Below are positions 47,301-58,889 of a DNA stretch of 64,000 nt, in pieces. Source of the DNA: Triplophysa rosa. Lineage: Eukaryota > Chordata > Actinopteri > Cypriniformes > Nemacheilidae. The stretch lies in assembly GCF_024868665.1 (NCBI RefSeq), contig NC_079913.1:2354551-2418550 (forward strand). Reading direction: 5' to 3'. Both the position numbers and the translations under genes were made by a program. The notes under the pieces were generated by a model. It was not told the origin of the DNA. It searched no databases and was given only the letters and a program-made list of their open reading frames with translations. The stretch's first letter is position 1. Every line of letters starts with the position of its first letter.

Positions 47301-48417
47301 ATTGTGGGACTCCTGTAACAGCATGGCCCGGTGCTTTTTTCGGACAGGGTTCAGGACCCGTGTGGCTGGATGATGTGAGTTGTTTCGGGGATGAGCCAAC
47401 AGTAAAACATTGTCTATCAAAGGAATTAGGAACAAGTACGTGCAGCCACATACAAGATGCTGGAGTCTCCTGTCAAAGTAGGCTGATATCATTGTTTATA
47501 CAACTAAAGATCTCATAATAATACGATTCAGTGTCTGAAAGCGGTTATACTGTATGTGATACCAATATTCGCAGTTACAAAGCTGGTTGATGGCCCCAAT
47601 CCGTGTGATGGCAGACTTCAGGTTCTTTATGATCACCATTGGGGGTCAGTGTGTAACACCGGTTGGGGTCTGGAAGATGCTACAGTTTTGTGTCGAGAGC
47701 TGGGATGCGGTGAAGCCCCAGTGCCAATGGCGTATGTGGGACCATCTGTTGGGCCAGTATGGATGGACAATGTCGCATGTACAGGAACTGAGTTAAAAGT
47801 GCAAGACTGTCCGTTTACCGGATGGGGTGTGAGCAGTTGTTTGGACGGACTCCACGCAGGAGTCATGTGCATCAGTAAGATCATTTATAGACTTCCTGGC
47901 AAATAAATAAATAAATATATGTTGTATCGGTCAACCATTTGGCTGCATTTCATTTCACAGAATTTGTGAGAAGAGGTGTGGTGAGGATTGAGGTTTCAGC
48001 TAAGACTGGCTTTGATGTCAACGACATAAATTTTAAGAAGGACCTTTTGGAAAAGGTGAGATAAAGAAAGCCATCTTTGGAAACTCCAGCAAGGCATGTT
48101 CTTAAAAAAGACCAACAGAAAATGACCAAAAAGAAGCCTTTTAGGATTGCTTTACTGCCCCCTGCTGTCCACTTGACTACATCATGCCTTCTTTAACCAA
48201 GTCATATGATGCAAGTTGGATTTTTTTGTAGAGCCAAATTACTCGTAATTAAATAAAAATGTTGAAATATTTAAATAAATACTTATAATTACTTGGATCA
48301 CAAATGATTTTAATTTTTTAAATATCTCAGTTGTAAAATAAAGAAATTCAAACCTGGTATGATATAGCCTACTAACTGAGGTTTCATTGGATTTTACAGA
48401 TAAAGAAAGTGGTTTAA
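44322..48417 (+). CDS. Gene D: secreted 7-SRCR protein with shortened C-terminus
   Basis: Exons: signal 44322-44355 (MYCLWLFVLLS), SRCR1 44477-44809, 2 44884-45192, 3 45319-45627, 4 45713-46015, 5 46632-46934, 6 47172-47477, 7 47575-47874, module 47961-48055, last exon 48400-48417 ending IKKVV then TAA. The sum is 770 codons, stop included. The linker after the signal peptide (DFQKGPEAEALV) matches gene C ([12 protein letters not shown]). SRCR1 uses a donor 6 bp further downstream than its paralogues but keeps phase 1. SRCR4 lacks C1 and C4. Domains 2 and 3 keep VEVLxxxxW. The stop truncates the C-terminal module by about 25 residues compared with B and C. The product is probably secreted, and gene function may still be intact. 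Confidence 0.82.
45713..46015 (+). CDS. Gene D SRCR4, C1 and C4 both lost
   Basis: Where other domains read [12 protein letters not shown] this one reads NGPFSGRLEV, and ELGCG is ELGYWNAK. These two cysteines form the disulfide that separates group B from group A SRCR domains. The remaining six cysteines are present, so the domain has a group A-like cysteine set. Exon length (303 bp) and phase are normal. Confidence 0.88.
47961..48055 (+). CDS. Gene D C-terminal module, first exon
   Basis: 95 bp encoding FVRRGVVRIEVSAKTGF then DVNDINFKKDLLEK, aligned without gaps to the gene B and C exons. The donor GTGAGA is intact. The next exon carries the premature stop. Confidence 0.8.
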
Positions 48418-48519
48418 AGCAAAGGGGATTATTATGTGAACTGGAGAACACAGCCCGACGGACAGATATTCCAAAAATATTCCACATACACAACACAGCG
48501 ACAGGTTTGTGAGAGCTGA
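48400..48519 (+). other. Gene D last exon with stop inside the module
   Basis: After ATTTTACAG the frame reads IKKVV and then TAA at 48415-48417, where gene C has AAA (Lys). Downstream the same frame stays open to TGA at 48517-48519, with recognisable GDYYVNWRTQPDG similarity to genes B and C. The stop is therefore a point change in an otherwise preserved exon. Confidence 0.8.
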
Positions 48520-49575
48520 TATGTGTATATAGAGAAAGAGACTATCATATTAACTGAATAAATATTTTATTGATTTTGAATTATGCCTGTAAACATTTTC
48601 CTTTCCGAATCAAGAGAGGAAATGCACAATGCTTCCACTTTTTATAATAATGTAACAATATACATGTTATTATAATGTTTGCCATGTTTATTGTTGCTTC
48701 ACTGTCTGTACTCTTTAAGTCTGTCTGTCTTGATTATTAATGATCAATTTAACAGAATTTCTCAACATATACATTACGTGCATTGTAGGTTAAGCATGAC
48801 ACAGAATGTTAAGTGCAGGCAAACAAATCTATATCAGAATACAATACAAGCAGGAGAACAGAGCACAGGACAGATTTTGCAGGGGTATTCTTGTTCTTCG
48901 ATAGCACTACAGTATCTAATTTCAACATTCCTATGAATTAGTCTGAGAAATGCTTTATAAAAGAGTTACGTTGCAGATGTCTGTTGCATCGCAGAGATCT
49001 TTTTAAATACTAAATATTCTATTGGTATATATATATATGTGTATAATGCATTTGTTAAAAATAAAGCACACAAGTGGCCACACAAAATCTTTTTTCTTTA
49101 TAAACAGTATGTGTTGTAGTTCCTTGTTGTGTCTTCTATTTAAACAAATGTTACAATTTTCTCGCTGAATCTGAAACTTATTTTAAAACCAGAGATTCTA
49201 TACGGTTTCAGCGGCAACATGTGGCCCGTGCCTAACGCAAAGAATCTATAACTGTCGAGTAGTTTTAATTAAATACAATGAATATATAATAAAAGATTAA
49301 TAGAAACTAAATAAAAAATAAATTGTTATGTTATAACCAAACACAGACCAGAAGTTAATTTTGGGCCATGCGGGTGCGTCCATCTATTTGTTGTCTTTAT
49401 TTGGGATCATCTGCAATGTTCTACTGCAATGGCCATTTAATAAATGTGTTTATTTAGAAGAAGAAGAAATGAATGCACTTCACATCTAAAAAGTCAAAAG
49501 CCTTTTGTGTTTTAAGTTGAGAACTAAACCCAAATGGAACCACTGTTCTCCCGCGAAGGGGTGAAGGGTGAAATC
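48520..49575. other. Intergenic DNA between tail-to-tail genes D and E
   Basis: AT-rich sequence with a short TA run near 49027. AATAAA at 48557-48562 is a candidate gene D polyadenylation signal. No exon or named repeat seen. Confidence 0.5.
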
Positions 49576-49881
49576 ATCTTCAGGCTTGTGGAGAAGATGC
49601 GAAAACCTGTGTGGAATGAAGACTTGAAATTCTGTGTTCAGGGTACAATGACAACATGAACAACTGAAATGAACAAACCTGTTAGGGATCAAATATAGTT
49701 TTTTCCTGAAACACTAGCTTGTTTGACTGAATTCTCCAGTTGACCGTATATTCTCCCGTCTTCTGAATTTCTTGCCTTAACTGTAACATTCAGATGAACG
49801 ACATTACAGACCGCCAATGGCAATAACATAACATAAACGTTTCATTTAATCACTGTATGTTATTTTATGTGTATTCGTTAC

Positions 49882-49967
49882 TTTATCCAAGATTTGGTTC
49901 TTGACCGTCGGGCTGTTCGGGTTAACCTCGGAAGCTGTCACTTCAAACCTGAGCACATTTCGGATAA
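49882..49967 (-). CDS. Gene E C-terminal module, first exon
   Basis: 86 bp, phase 1 in and phase 0 out, encoding IRNVLRFEVTASEVNPNSPT then VKNQILDK. This aligns with VVRIEVSAKTGF-DVND-KKDLLEK of gene D but is three residues shorter. The next exon is unclear: from the acceptor at 49608 the phase-0 frame gives only eight residues, while the frame shifted by one contains DDFTLHPFAGEQWFH, which faintly resembles the second module exon. Confidence 0.65.
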
Positions 49968-50858
49968 CTGTTAAAATGAGAAATTGTCCATCACTATGTG
50001 ATGAATAATGCACATGACAATGTTCAAATGTCCACCGTGATGTATGTGTAAGGTTTGGACCTGTACTCACTTTTGCACACTACTCCTGCGTCGTATGCAT
50101 GACTGCAGGTGCTTTTCCCCCAACCACCAAATTCGCAGTCTCTCAGGTTTGACTCTTCGCTTGTGCAACCGACGTAATCCATCCATACTTTCCCAGCAGT
50201 TTGTCCGAAAAATGCATTTGGCAAAGGCTGCACGTTCCCACCGCAGCCCAGCTCTCTACAGAGCACCACACCATCAGCGACGTCCCAGCCGTTGTGACAC
50301 ATTGACCCCCACTGACCGTCGTGATAGACCTGTACTGTGCCTTGACAGGAGTTGTTGCTCGCACTCGCCAGTCTCACCTCTTGAAGGATTTGAAATGACT
50401 GTTTTTATTAAATCCAAGCATATAACGTTACAGTGGGCCTATATTTATTGTCAAATAAAGTAGTAAGAAGCCATTGCTGCGTCCCAATCTGCATACTATC
50501 CGTCCTAAATAGTATTGGGGAAAAAATTGAGTATGAATTACTATGAAATTTAGTATTCTCGAAGTACCCGGATGGTCTACTACTTAACGGCTGATATTAC
50601 CCAGAGCTCACCGTGAGAGCGTGGAGTTTAGTGATGCTACACTGCATTAATAAAATAAAATTAATAAATGTAAGTATACAGTAAACATTGCATATGAAAT
50701 AATGAATGAATAAATACTTAAATGCAAGTATTTTGATGTTCGTTACACTTAAGGATCAGTGTGTCATCTAAGCTACAACGGCTACTTCCGTTTCACGTTA
50801 GTATGTTCATATCTTTGGTATGTCCCAGTGCGTGCATACAGTTTTGCTACGCACTAAA

Positions 50859-50861
<3 letters not shown>

Positions 50862-50891
<30 letters not shown>
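50862..50891. repeat. (AT)n microsatellite
   Basis: About 15 uninterrupted TA dinucleotides in the intron between SRCR5 and SRCR6 of gene E. Confidence 0.95.
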
Positions 50892-50892
<1 letters not shown>

Positions 50893-51657
50893 TTTTCCAT
50901 AACAAAAGCAGTACATACTTTAAGGGCATATTAGAAGTAGGCGAATTGGGACGCAGCGATTTTGTAACAGTTAAGGAGCGTTGTTAGGCCTGACATGAAA
51001 TGATGTTAATAAAGATATTATTGCTCCGCCGAACAATGTAGTTCCTCGGAAACGTAAACAACAAAGTGGTTGACAAGCAACGCAGGCGCAGCAACATACA
51101 GTGGCGCAGTGATACTTGTGTAATGTGGTCCCCCCTTTTTGGGAACAACAATTTTACATCATATAATGTTTTGAGAAAAACGACTATTTACGAATATGTA
51201 AGAATCCTATGACAAAGCCGTCCGGCTTACCTCTACAGACGACACCTGCGTCTTTATTGTGCGCACAGTTGTGCGTTCCAACTGGGTTTGCTGGACAGTT
51301 AAACAACGACCCCTCGGTGCCGGTGCATTGGACTTCATCCATCCATATTCTTCCTACGCCGCTTCCGAAAAAAGCACCTTTCTTCACTTCTACCGCAGTG
51401 CCGCAGCCCACCTCTCTACAGACGACTTCTGCATCGTTTATATCCCAGTTGTCGTCACAAACGGTTCCCCAGAGATTGCTATGAAGAACCTCCACTCTTC
51501 CAGAGCAAACACTGTCGCCACCTACCAGTCTCACAGCTTCGAGACACATTAAGTCAACAAAGTGTGACAAAAACAAGCAAATACTTTGTATATAGAAATA
51601 TCTCATTCTGTGTTTGTTATCGAGATACACAGTCCAATAGATTTGACTTTTACTGAC

Positions 51658-51960
51658 CTCCGCAGGCAACCCCTACATCGTAGGAATGTGTACAGATGCT
51701 GTTTATTCCAGGGAAGGGACATTCCCTAAGTGAAGACTCACTTCCAGTACAAGCTAAACCATCCAGTGATACCAGACCTGGTCCTCTTCCATATGTGGGT
51801 CCAGCGTATATCTGTTTAAGAGGACCACAGCTAAGCTCTCGTCACGTCACGATGCCCTCCATAGTGTCCCAGTTATTATAACAAACTGAGCCCCAGTCTC
51901 CGTTGTAACGCACCGCCACCGTTCCTGTGCATTTATTTGGCCCATTTACCAGTTTGGCAT
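51658..51960 (-). pseudogene. Gene E SRCR4 exon with stop at cysteine C3
   Basis: The frame runs AKLVNGPNKCTGTVAVRYNG, then WGSVC, and at the position of the conserved VVC reads ACG TGA (stop at 51842-51844) followed by RELSCGPL. TGA replaces TGT or TGC at the third position. The rest of the domain is open, including LVSLDGLACTGSESSLREC, and the junctions (AG before 51960, GTCAGT after 51658) are usable. Confidence 0.82.
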
Positions 51961-53077
51961 CTGAGGAAAAAATGAAACTTTTAGTAAACGTTTTGCTAAT
52001 TGTTTAAACGAAATTCTCATAGATCAGTCAAACTTACGCCTGCAAACAACTCCTGCTTCCTTATTGTGATTACAGGTGTTTGCCGTTCCTATTGCTAAAC
52101 AGCTTTTCACATGGCTCTCTGCCCCAGAGCAGTTTTTGTTAAATGTCCATATTGGACCTGTACCCTTGTTAAACGTAGATCCAGTTGTGGCATATATAGC
52201 GCTCCCACAACCGAGCTCTTTGCAGATCACATCTCCGCCCAAGAGATTCCAGTCTTCGTCACAAATCGTACCCCATCCCCACTTGGGATAGAGGATCTCG
52301 ACCCTCCCGGAGCAGGCGTCGTCTCCATCCACCAGCGCGACCTCTAAAGATGAGACAAGCAGTCAAAGGGCGATCAGATCAGAACCTCACGATTGGGCAT
52401 TTTTCGCCGGTCATCGCTCTCACCTGCACAGATGAGTCCAGCATCATCTGCGTGGGTACAACTGACAACTCCCCAACCGTTAAACGTACATTCTTCAACA
52501 GAATCCTCACGTCCAGTGCACGACAGACCGTCCATCCATATCTGTCCAGAGGCCGATCCAAAAACGGCGGCGTTGGAGTACACTGTTGTTGGCTTTCCAC
52601 AGCCTTGTTGTTTACACACCACAGCCGCATCCACCGTGTCCCAGCCGTTGTCGCAGACTGTGCCCCACACTCTATTGTGAAAGATCTCCACTCTTCCTGA
52701 ACAAATACTACTGCCGCCCCATAACCTGACGATGGCTACAGAAGTAAAGGTTAGTTTTGTGGACATATATAGAACTGTACCAACATAAGAATGTCTTTCA
52801 ATACAAAACCAAAGTTCTAATTTAAAGAAACTTTTTTTTGAAATAGATGACTTGAACCATGAAGAAGCCAAAAAGAGTCCAGAGCAGTTGGAAACTCCTT
52901 TTATACTGTTAAGAAGCAACTCATGGTGAGGCGTCAAGAAGCTGCTTGAAAATGCAAAGAATGCATTTACATATTTACATTTCTAGGCAAAAGGTTAACA
53001 GAGTTAAGACTTTCCTTCTAGTCACAATTTTGTGGGCATGTAGTCTCCCAGATAGCGAAGATGATTGATTTAAACTG

Positions 53078-53395
53078 ACAGTTTACCCAAAAATGAAAAA
53101 TCTGTCATCATTTACTCTCATACCCTCTTGTCATTTCAAACCTGTATGATTTTCTTTCTTCTGCAGAACACAAAAGAAGATATTTTGAAGAAAGGTGATA
53201 AACGAACAGCACTGGACCCCATTCACTTCTATTGTATGGACACAAAACCAATGCAAGTGAATAGGGCCCAGTCAACAACATTCTTCAAAATATCTTCTTT
53301 TGTGTTTTGTGGAAGAAAGAAAGTCATACAGGTTTGAAATGACAAAAGGGTATGTGAATAATGACAGAATTTTTAGTTTTTGGGTGAACTCGATT
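53078..53395. mobile_element. Palindromic cyprinid-type MITE, nearly complete
   Basis: Begins ACAGTTTACCCAAAAATGAA, then ATCTGTCATCATTTACTCTC, with mirrored arms CTGCAGAACACAAAAGAAGA and ATCTTCTTTTGTGTTTTGTG and end TTTTTGGGTGAACT. The best-preserved member of the family in this window, in the long first intron of gene E. Confidence 0.85.
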
Positions 53396-53971
53396 CAATG
53401 TTAAATTGGTGATTCTAAACATTAATTCAACATTCAGTCAATTATTTTTGCTTCTGGGATATGTGGATGTATAAGCATAAACAAAAAATATTTTAGTGCA
53501 TTTCGATATATATACTGTATGTACAGTATTCCACAGCCGTGGAAAAAAAACAGACCATTTCAAATTTTTCCATTTTTTTCAATTGACTATTTTTAGGATG
53601 TGTTGAGGTAAAATGATTATGTTTGTTTCATTCTTTAAACTACTAACAATATTTTTCCCAAATTTCAAATAAAAATATTGTTTCTATTTGCATTTATTTG
53701 CAGAAAATGAAAGCTGGAGAAACAGGTGAAAATAACAGAAAAGATGCTCTGCAGTATTTGAGGTCTGACAAAATACAAAGAAAACAAGTTCATATTCACT
53801 TGAAAGCAATACAACACAGTCATATTTCTACATGTACTGTATTTAGGAAAAGTTCCACAATTTTTTTATGATAACCTGGATTTTTATAACAGTGTCTTGT
53901 CATGCTGTCAGTCTTTCACATGGCAGTTGGATGACTTTGTCACTCCTGAGGTTTGATTTTATTAAAATTCA

Positions 53972-54568
53972 ACAGTATCGTTCTATCGCAATAGCAAAAT
54001 CGTCTCAATATTATCGTGCTCACATGACTGTATGAAACGATAGGTCTTCCAGGCCTAACATGTAGAGAATGTTAGAAAAAATAACAGATGTTACCTTTGT
54101 AAAGGTCCATCTCGTGCAATTATTTTATTTTATGAAAAGGATTTTTAGGTCATTTGACCAATCTCATACTATGGCCCGGTTTCACAGACACTGCTTAGCT
54201 TAAGCCAGGACTATGCTTATAGTTATGTCACTTTTATGAAAATCCCTTGGAAGAATACATTACTGGTGAGCATCTTGAGACAAAACAACGGCACTGATAT
54301 ATTTTAAGATATTTCTGGGCAAGTTATATTCAGTTAAGACAGGTCACACATTCCTTTTAGTCTGAGACCTTAAACCTTGTCTGTGAAACCGGGCCTGTAA
54401 CTCACACCTCCAAGCAACAGTTATGATCAGCGGATTAAGAAAAGAAGATGCTTATGGGCCGTTTCCATGTCATCATTTGTCATTTGAAGTATAGCAATAA
54501 ATACCGTACCGCGGACGTTATACCGAGGTATTATCGCACAGTGAGATTTTGATATTGTTACATCCCTA
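53972..54568. mobile_element. Middle DNA element of a triple nest
   Basis: Runs from ATCGTTCTATCGCAATAGCA to GATTTTGATATTGTTACATC CCTA, the reverse complement of the element at 25312-25685. The left terminal bases are degraded. It is itself enlarged by the insertion at 54173-54395. Confidence 0.78.
54173..54395. mobile_element. Inner MITE with GGCCCGGTTTCACAGACA ends
   Basis: 223 bp bounded by GGCCCGGTTTCACAGACA and TGTCTGTGAAACCGGGCC. The host element at 25312-25685 lacks exactly this piece: it reads through from CTCATACTATA to ACTCACACC. A partial relative is seen in a gene A intron near 3368-3445 (CATCTTGAGACAAAACAATG). Confidence 0.85.
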
Positions 54569-54812
54569 TTCAACAGACACTGGACAGGAATGGCCGAAAT
54601 GCTGATTAAATTAAATTTCGGAATGGTCTCTTTCTTTCCACGGCTGTATACGTGTATGCTGAGCGTTATCGTCAAATGAGGGTTTTTTAAAAATATATAA
54701 AATTGTTTTTTACTTTCATCAAGAAAAATGTGAGATTTTGAAAAATATTTTTTAGAAACATCTCTCGATTAGAGCATGAGTGCAAATTTAAAAAATGTTA
54801 TCCCTGCAGTTT

Positions 54813-55040
54813 TTTCTCCTAAAAATAAAGGTGCCATGTAAGAACCAACCAACTTTGAACATCCGAAGAATCTTACTGTTTCACAAAAGGTTCTTTGTTG
54901 TGGGAAAGAATCTTCAAATGATAAAAAAGTGAGAAAGAAATGGTTCTTATTAGAATGTTTGAGTAAATAGTTCTTTGGGGAATCAAAAATGGTTCTCGTT
55001 TGTCATCGCTTCGGAAAACCTTTTGGAGCACCTTCATTTG
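54813..55040. repeat. Degraded MITE related to 6423-6692
   Basis: CTCCTAAAAATAAAGGTGCC at the left and CCTTTTGGAGCACCTTCATT at the right, with GGTTCTT/AAGAACC words between. The outermost CACTCTT bases are lost. Confidence 0.65.
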
Positions 55041-55049
55041 TAATATACA

Positions 55050-56092
55050 CTGAAAAAAGTTAGACTTTGGATCAACTTAAAAAAATTAGGTCAACTTGTT
55101 ACAAGCTATTTTATTAGTTTTTCTCAAATTATATTTATGGCTTGGTTCAAATCCAAATGGAAAAATATGTTTTTTGCAAAATATGCAAAAAAAAGTTGAA
55201 AGTACATTTCAACAAACCACCATTATTGTGATCAGTGTTTGCTTTAGTTGGGCTCTTGATCCCTGACTTTGAACAAATTAAATCTCTTTTCTCTTTAGGT
55301 GTTTACAATAGTGTTTCAATAAGAACACTTGTGCATTAATAAGAAAAGAAGAGATGCTTTAAAGTTAAGTTTTTGTGATGTCTATCAAGCTTTGATAAAG
55401 ATGAGAAGTTAAATTAAATAATGTGGAATATGATCTTTATGACTGATTTTAATGTCCTGGTTCTTAAATGCAAAGATACTGTGATAAAATAAACAGATAA
55501 ATGTCTTGGCACACTTAGACATCAACAGTCATCATACAAACCTCAACATGGTGACAATCATAAAATTAATTCAGATAAACCGATCAACTGCAATGCTGGG
55601 AGTCATGAACGGGTTTTGTACTATGATGTTACCCAGCATGCATTGCAGCATGAAGCTTTCTTTTGTTGATTGTCACCATTGTCGAGATTCATACACTGAT
55701 TCTTCATGTATAACTGAGTAAGCAATTTCACAATTTTTTGAGTGGTTTCTATTAGTTCAGATTGAGTTTTAGTACCACTGTTTAAATCTCACACTGTAGG
55801 ATCACACAATATTCACACATTAATAACACACTCCTGAGCAATTATATATATAAGTCACCAATCGCTTGATCCTAATGGATATTAGTTTTCATTGCTTCAA
55901 CTCAATGAAAACTTATCATTAAAATATAAGAGCCCAACTAAAGCAAACACTGATCACAATAATGGTGGCTTGTTGAAATGTATAAATTTTGATTTGAACC
56001 AAGCCATAAAAATTATTTGAGAAAAACTTATAAAATTGCTTGTAATAAGTTGACGTAATTTTTTTAATTTGTCCAAAGTCTCACTTTTTGAT
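55050..56092. mobile_element. Foldback DNA element with long inverted arms
   Basis: The arm 55050-55258 (GACTTTGGATCAACTTAAAA ... CAAACCACCATTATTGTGAT) recurs inverted at 55926-56092 (ATCACAATAATGGTGG ... GTCCAAAGTCTCAC). The centre holds a second palindrome, TGGTGACAATCA at 55550 and TGATTGTCACCA at 55668. No open frame resembles a transposase. It lies within the first intron of gene E. Confidence 0.78.
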
Positions 56093-56230
56093 TTGACCCT
56101 AATGCTGTCAGTCACTTTTTTCTTCATATTATCTTTGCGTTTCACAGAAAAGTTGTTTGTTATAAGTCTGAATGAAAAATGAATGACAGATTTTTCTATT
56201 TGTGTAAACTGTCCATTTAAATGAACTCAC

Positions 56231-56566
56231 GGTCACAGATGACTCCAACATCATTTGAGTGGTCACATGCATCGGTGTGGTTATCCCATTCACATTCCAT
56301 CACCAAGTTCTCGTTCCCAAAACAGTTCAGGTCATCCGTCAGTAACGGTCCAGATCCCTCACCAAAAAAAGCACTTTTCTTTACGACTGAAAGAGGACCA
56401 CAACCCACTTCCATGCAGATCATATTCCCTTCAGTAGCATCCATATCACAAATGGTGCCCCAGTCATCTGTGTAAATCTCAACTCTTCCAGAACAACTGC
56501 TGGTACCATCCACCAACTGAATCGAACCAAGAGTGGGTTTCACGACCCCTGCATTTTCAACATTAT
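56231..56566 (-). CDS. Gene E SRCR1, divergent domain with short loop
   Basis: A 336-bp exon beginning with linker DNVENAGVVKPTLG and then [17 protein letters not shown]. Between C2 and C3 the usual CDDxWDxxDAxVVC is CDMDATEGNMIC, two residues shorter and without the Trp. The other cysteines are present. It is separated from SRCR2 by 3.5 kb of repeat-filled intron. Confidence 0.75.
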
Positions 56567-56699
56567 CTGTAAATCAGAACGACAATTCACATTTCAGCAT
56601 ATCTTCAAGTTGAAGTGTTATTTGATATTATCGCCTCTGACAAAACCCATTGTGTCTTTAAAAACCCAACACTAACTTTGAATTTTTTTGTGTGCAATG

Positions 56700-57300
56700 T
56701 CTCTCACCTAGTAGCAGAATGAAGCTTAGGAGGAACAGCATTTTCATTACTGAAAAGAGACAAAGATAATTTTTTATACTGTAAATATACTGAACTAATG
56801 GTGAACAATGTGAATAGAAAACAACTGAAAATTTGAGAAGTCAGTGGCACAAAAATAAATCAAACTGAGTTATTAACTTTAACAAATTGACCATTTCATA
56901 AAAGTCCCATAAAAACTGCAAAACATTCTGAATATTAACAAAACTCTTTCTGGTTAAATGACAAAAGGACATGTATTTACTTTCCTTGTTTAACATCTTT
57001 CCTGATCTCTTTAACTGAAGTTTATTATGACACTAAGCGTTGATATTCCCTAAAAATAATTTACGCCATCCCCCTAAAGACCAAACAAAACTACTACAGG
57101 CTACTAATTAATATCTCATTTAATTTTTCCCACACTGTCCCTTCATTTTAAATGGTATTAAAATATGCAATTGATGCAATTAATGGCTAAATATCTGAAA
57201 ATAAAGAGGAGTAAAACCTTTTGATGCCATTCCTTTGGTTGTTCGTTGTGCAGGTGAAGAGACCGAAGGTATAAAGAATCTTTGTTAACAGAAGTCAGCA
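56700..57300 (-). promoter_or_regulatory. Gene E 5' region with probable leader exon
   Basis: On the minus strand the signal exon follows an acceptor ending TCTCTTTTCAG near 56750. A leader exon probably ends at 57218 with GGCATCAAAAG before GTTTTACTC. A weak TATA-like CTTTATACC lies at about 57269-57277. The sequence between is AT-rich intron with nothing else recognised. Confidence 0.4.
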
Positions 57301-57949
57301 TTAAACCCCAGTGCCCCTCCCTCTGACTCCAGCAAGCATTTCACTGCTGTGTACATAACGAATACACAAAAATAACCATCACACTGCCAGAAAATGGGGA
57401 ATCATCACATTTCACTACTTGCGATTGAGATTTTGTTTCCAGTCACAAATATGTTATAATGTGAGCGAATCAATCTGACTACACTGGGTCAGTCAGTGTG
57501 TTGTGTTATAAATGCCAGTTATAAATAGCTACAAAAAACTACAATGTTCACTTTTTAGGGTTTTACCTTCCATTGGGCATTTTTACATTTATGTAAAAAT
57601 ATGACGTATTTTACAAGTCACAGCTGTTGTACCGTTACGGTTTCAGCATGAAGTAAGCAAAACAAAACGAAGGAATTAAGAAATGCAAAAAGAAAAAGTG
57701 TTGTTTTCTATCACTCCTTTCTTCGATTTCTTGAGACTTTGTCGTGGCTAAGACGGACGCATTTGTTAATCAAATCTTTATTTAACTATTCAAATAGGTC
57801 AAATTTAGGCTGTTGCAAATTTGCTTGTGCTGTTGAAGGAATATGCAAATGGGAATGTTGAAAAAACTCAGGAAAAAGTTGAAAAATACAATTGTAACCT
57901 CATTTACAACTAATTTACAACAATGAGTAAAATGTGAAATGTCATGTCG

Positions 57950-58507
57950 TCTACTGGTTTTTATACACTGGGGTCCAAATGCCCCCACAATGATAGTAAA
58001 AGTTTCACATTGTGGGGACAGATGGCCGCTCACTCCAATTCACATGGATTATTAAACATAGGCTTATGATGTTTATTTGAAAATGTAAAAATGCAGAAAG
58101 TTTTCTGTGATGGTATAGGTTTTGGGATTGGATTAGGGGAAGGCAATAGAATAAACAGTTTGTCCAGTATAAAAATCATTACTCCTATAGAAAGTCCCCA
58201 TAATGTATAGATGTGTGCGTGCGTGTGTGTGTGTGCGTGTTTTCATCTTTGTATTTCCCGGTGGGGACCTAAACCTGAAGCACACCAACTCAATGGGGAC
58301 TCGTGTCACCGTGGGGACCAAAATTGAGGTCCCCATGGGCAAAAAAGCTAATAAATTGTACAGAACAATATTTTTTAAAAATCTAAAAATGCACAAAGTG
58401 TTCTATGATCTTTAGGGTTAGGGGTTGGGTTAGGAGATAGAATATACAGTTTGTACAGTATAAAAAACCTTACGCCGGACTGTCCCCACGGAGATAATAA
58501 AACATAC

Positions 58508-58539
<32 letters not shown>

Positions 58540-58575
58540 GTGTGTGTGTGTGTGCATGTGTGCGTGTCAAGCTAA
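57950..58575. repeat. GGGGACC repeat pair with GT microsatellites
   Basis: Two related units, about 58110-58240 and 58400-58510, each with GATTAGGGGA/GGTTAGGAGA, an ACAGTTTGT-CAGTATAAAAA core and a following (GT)n run (58213-58240 and 58507-58561). Between them lie GTGGGGACC and GGTCCCC words. This is a dispersed fish repeat; open frames here are low-complexity. Confidence 0.7.
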
Positions 58576-58889
58576 AACTACTTTGTTTTGGGTCAACTAT
58601 TTTCCCGGTTAGCAATTTTCCAGGTGGAAATTTTTTAACTTCATATTTCTGTGGTTGTACAAGTACACAAATGCAAATTATCGCTTGACTCTTAAAATGT
58701 TCCTGGCTTTACCTGTCTTGCAGTGTATACAGCATTGGACAAATGGGACATGAAACGGCTTGTAACAACTGAAACCATTAACATTCAGGTTTACAAATGA
58801 CCTCATGATTCACATGACCTTGCATGTTGCATGCACTCTTTGGATGTGGAAAAACGTACAAACCTTTACATTTGCGAGACAACCCCATA

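Larger units (their letters stand above)
53534..54646. mobile_element. Outer DNA element of a triple nest
   Basis: Inverted ends CAGCCGTGGAAAAAAAACAG and TTTCTTTCCACGGCTG. The left arm continues CCATTTCAAATTTTTCC and the right arm GGAATGGTCTC. Same family as the 461-bp element at 17993-18453. This copy is enlarged by the element at 53972-54568. Confidence 0.75.
49580..56747 (-). pseudogene. Gene E: 6-SRCR gene interrupted by an in-frame stop
   Basis: Exons in transcript order: signal 56708-56747 (MKMLFLLSFILLL), SRCR1 56231-56566, 2 52424-52735, 3 52038-52343, 4 51658-51960, 5 51231-51536, 6 50071-50379, module 49882-49967, and a possible last exon 49580-49606. Phases are 1-1 throughout and the exons to 49882 add to 666 codons exactly. 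SRCR4 has TGA at codon 371, so full translation would stop there; skipping that symmetric exon would restore a protein. Domains are more divergent than in A-D, and only SRCR5 keeps VEVLxxxxW. SRCR3 has a two-residue insertion before WGT (YPKWGWGT). The 3.5-kb intron 56230-52736 is full of nested transposons. It may be a recent pseudogene or an exon-skipping gene; an assembly error is also possible. Confidence 0.68.

Noticed and set aside
58133..58615. His/Thr-rich frames
   Set aside because: Translations of GT microsatellites.
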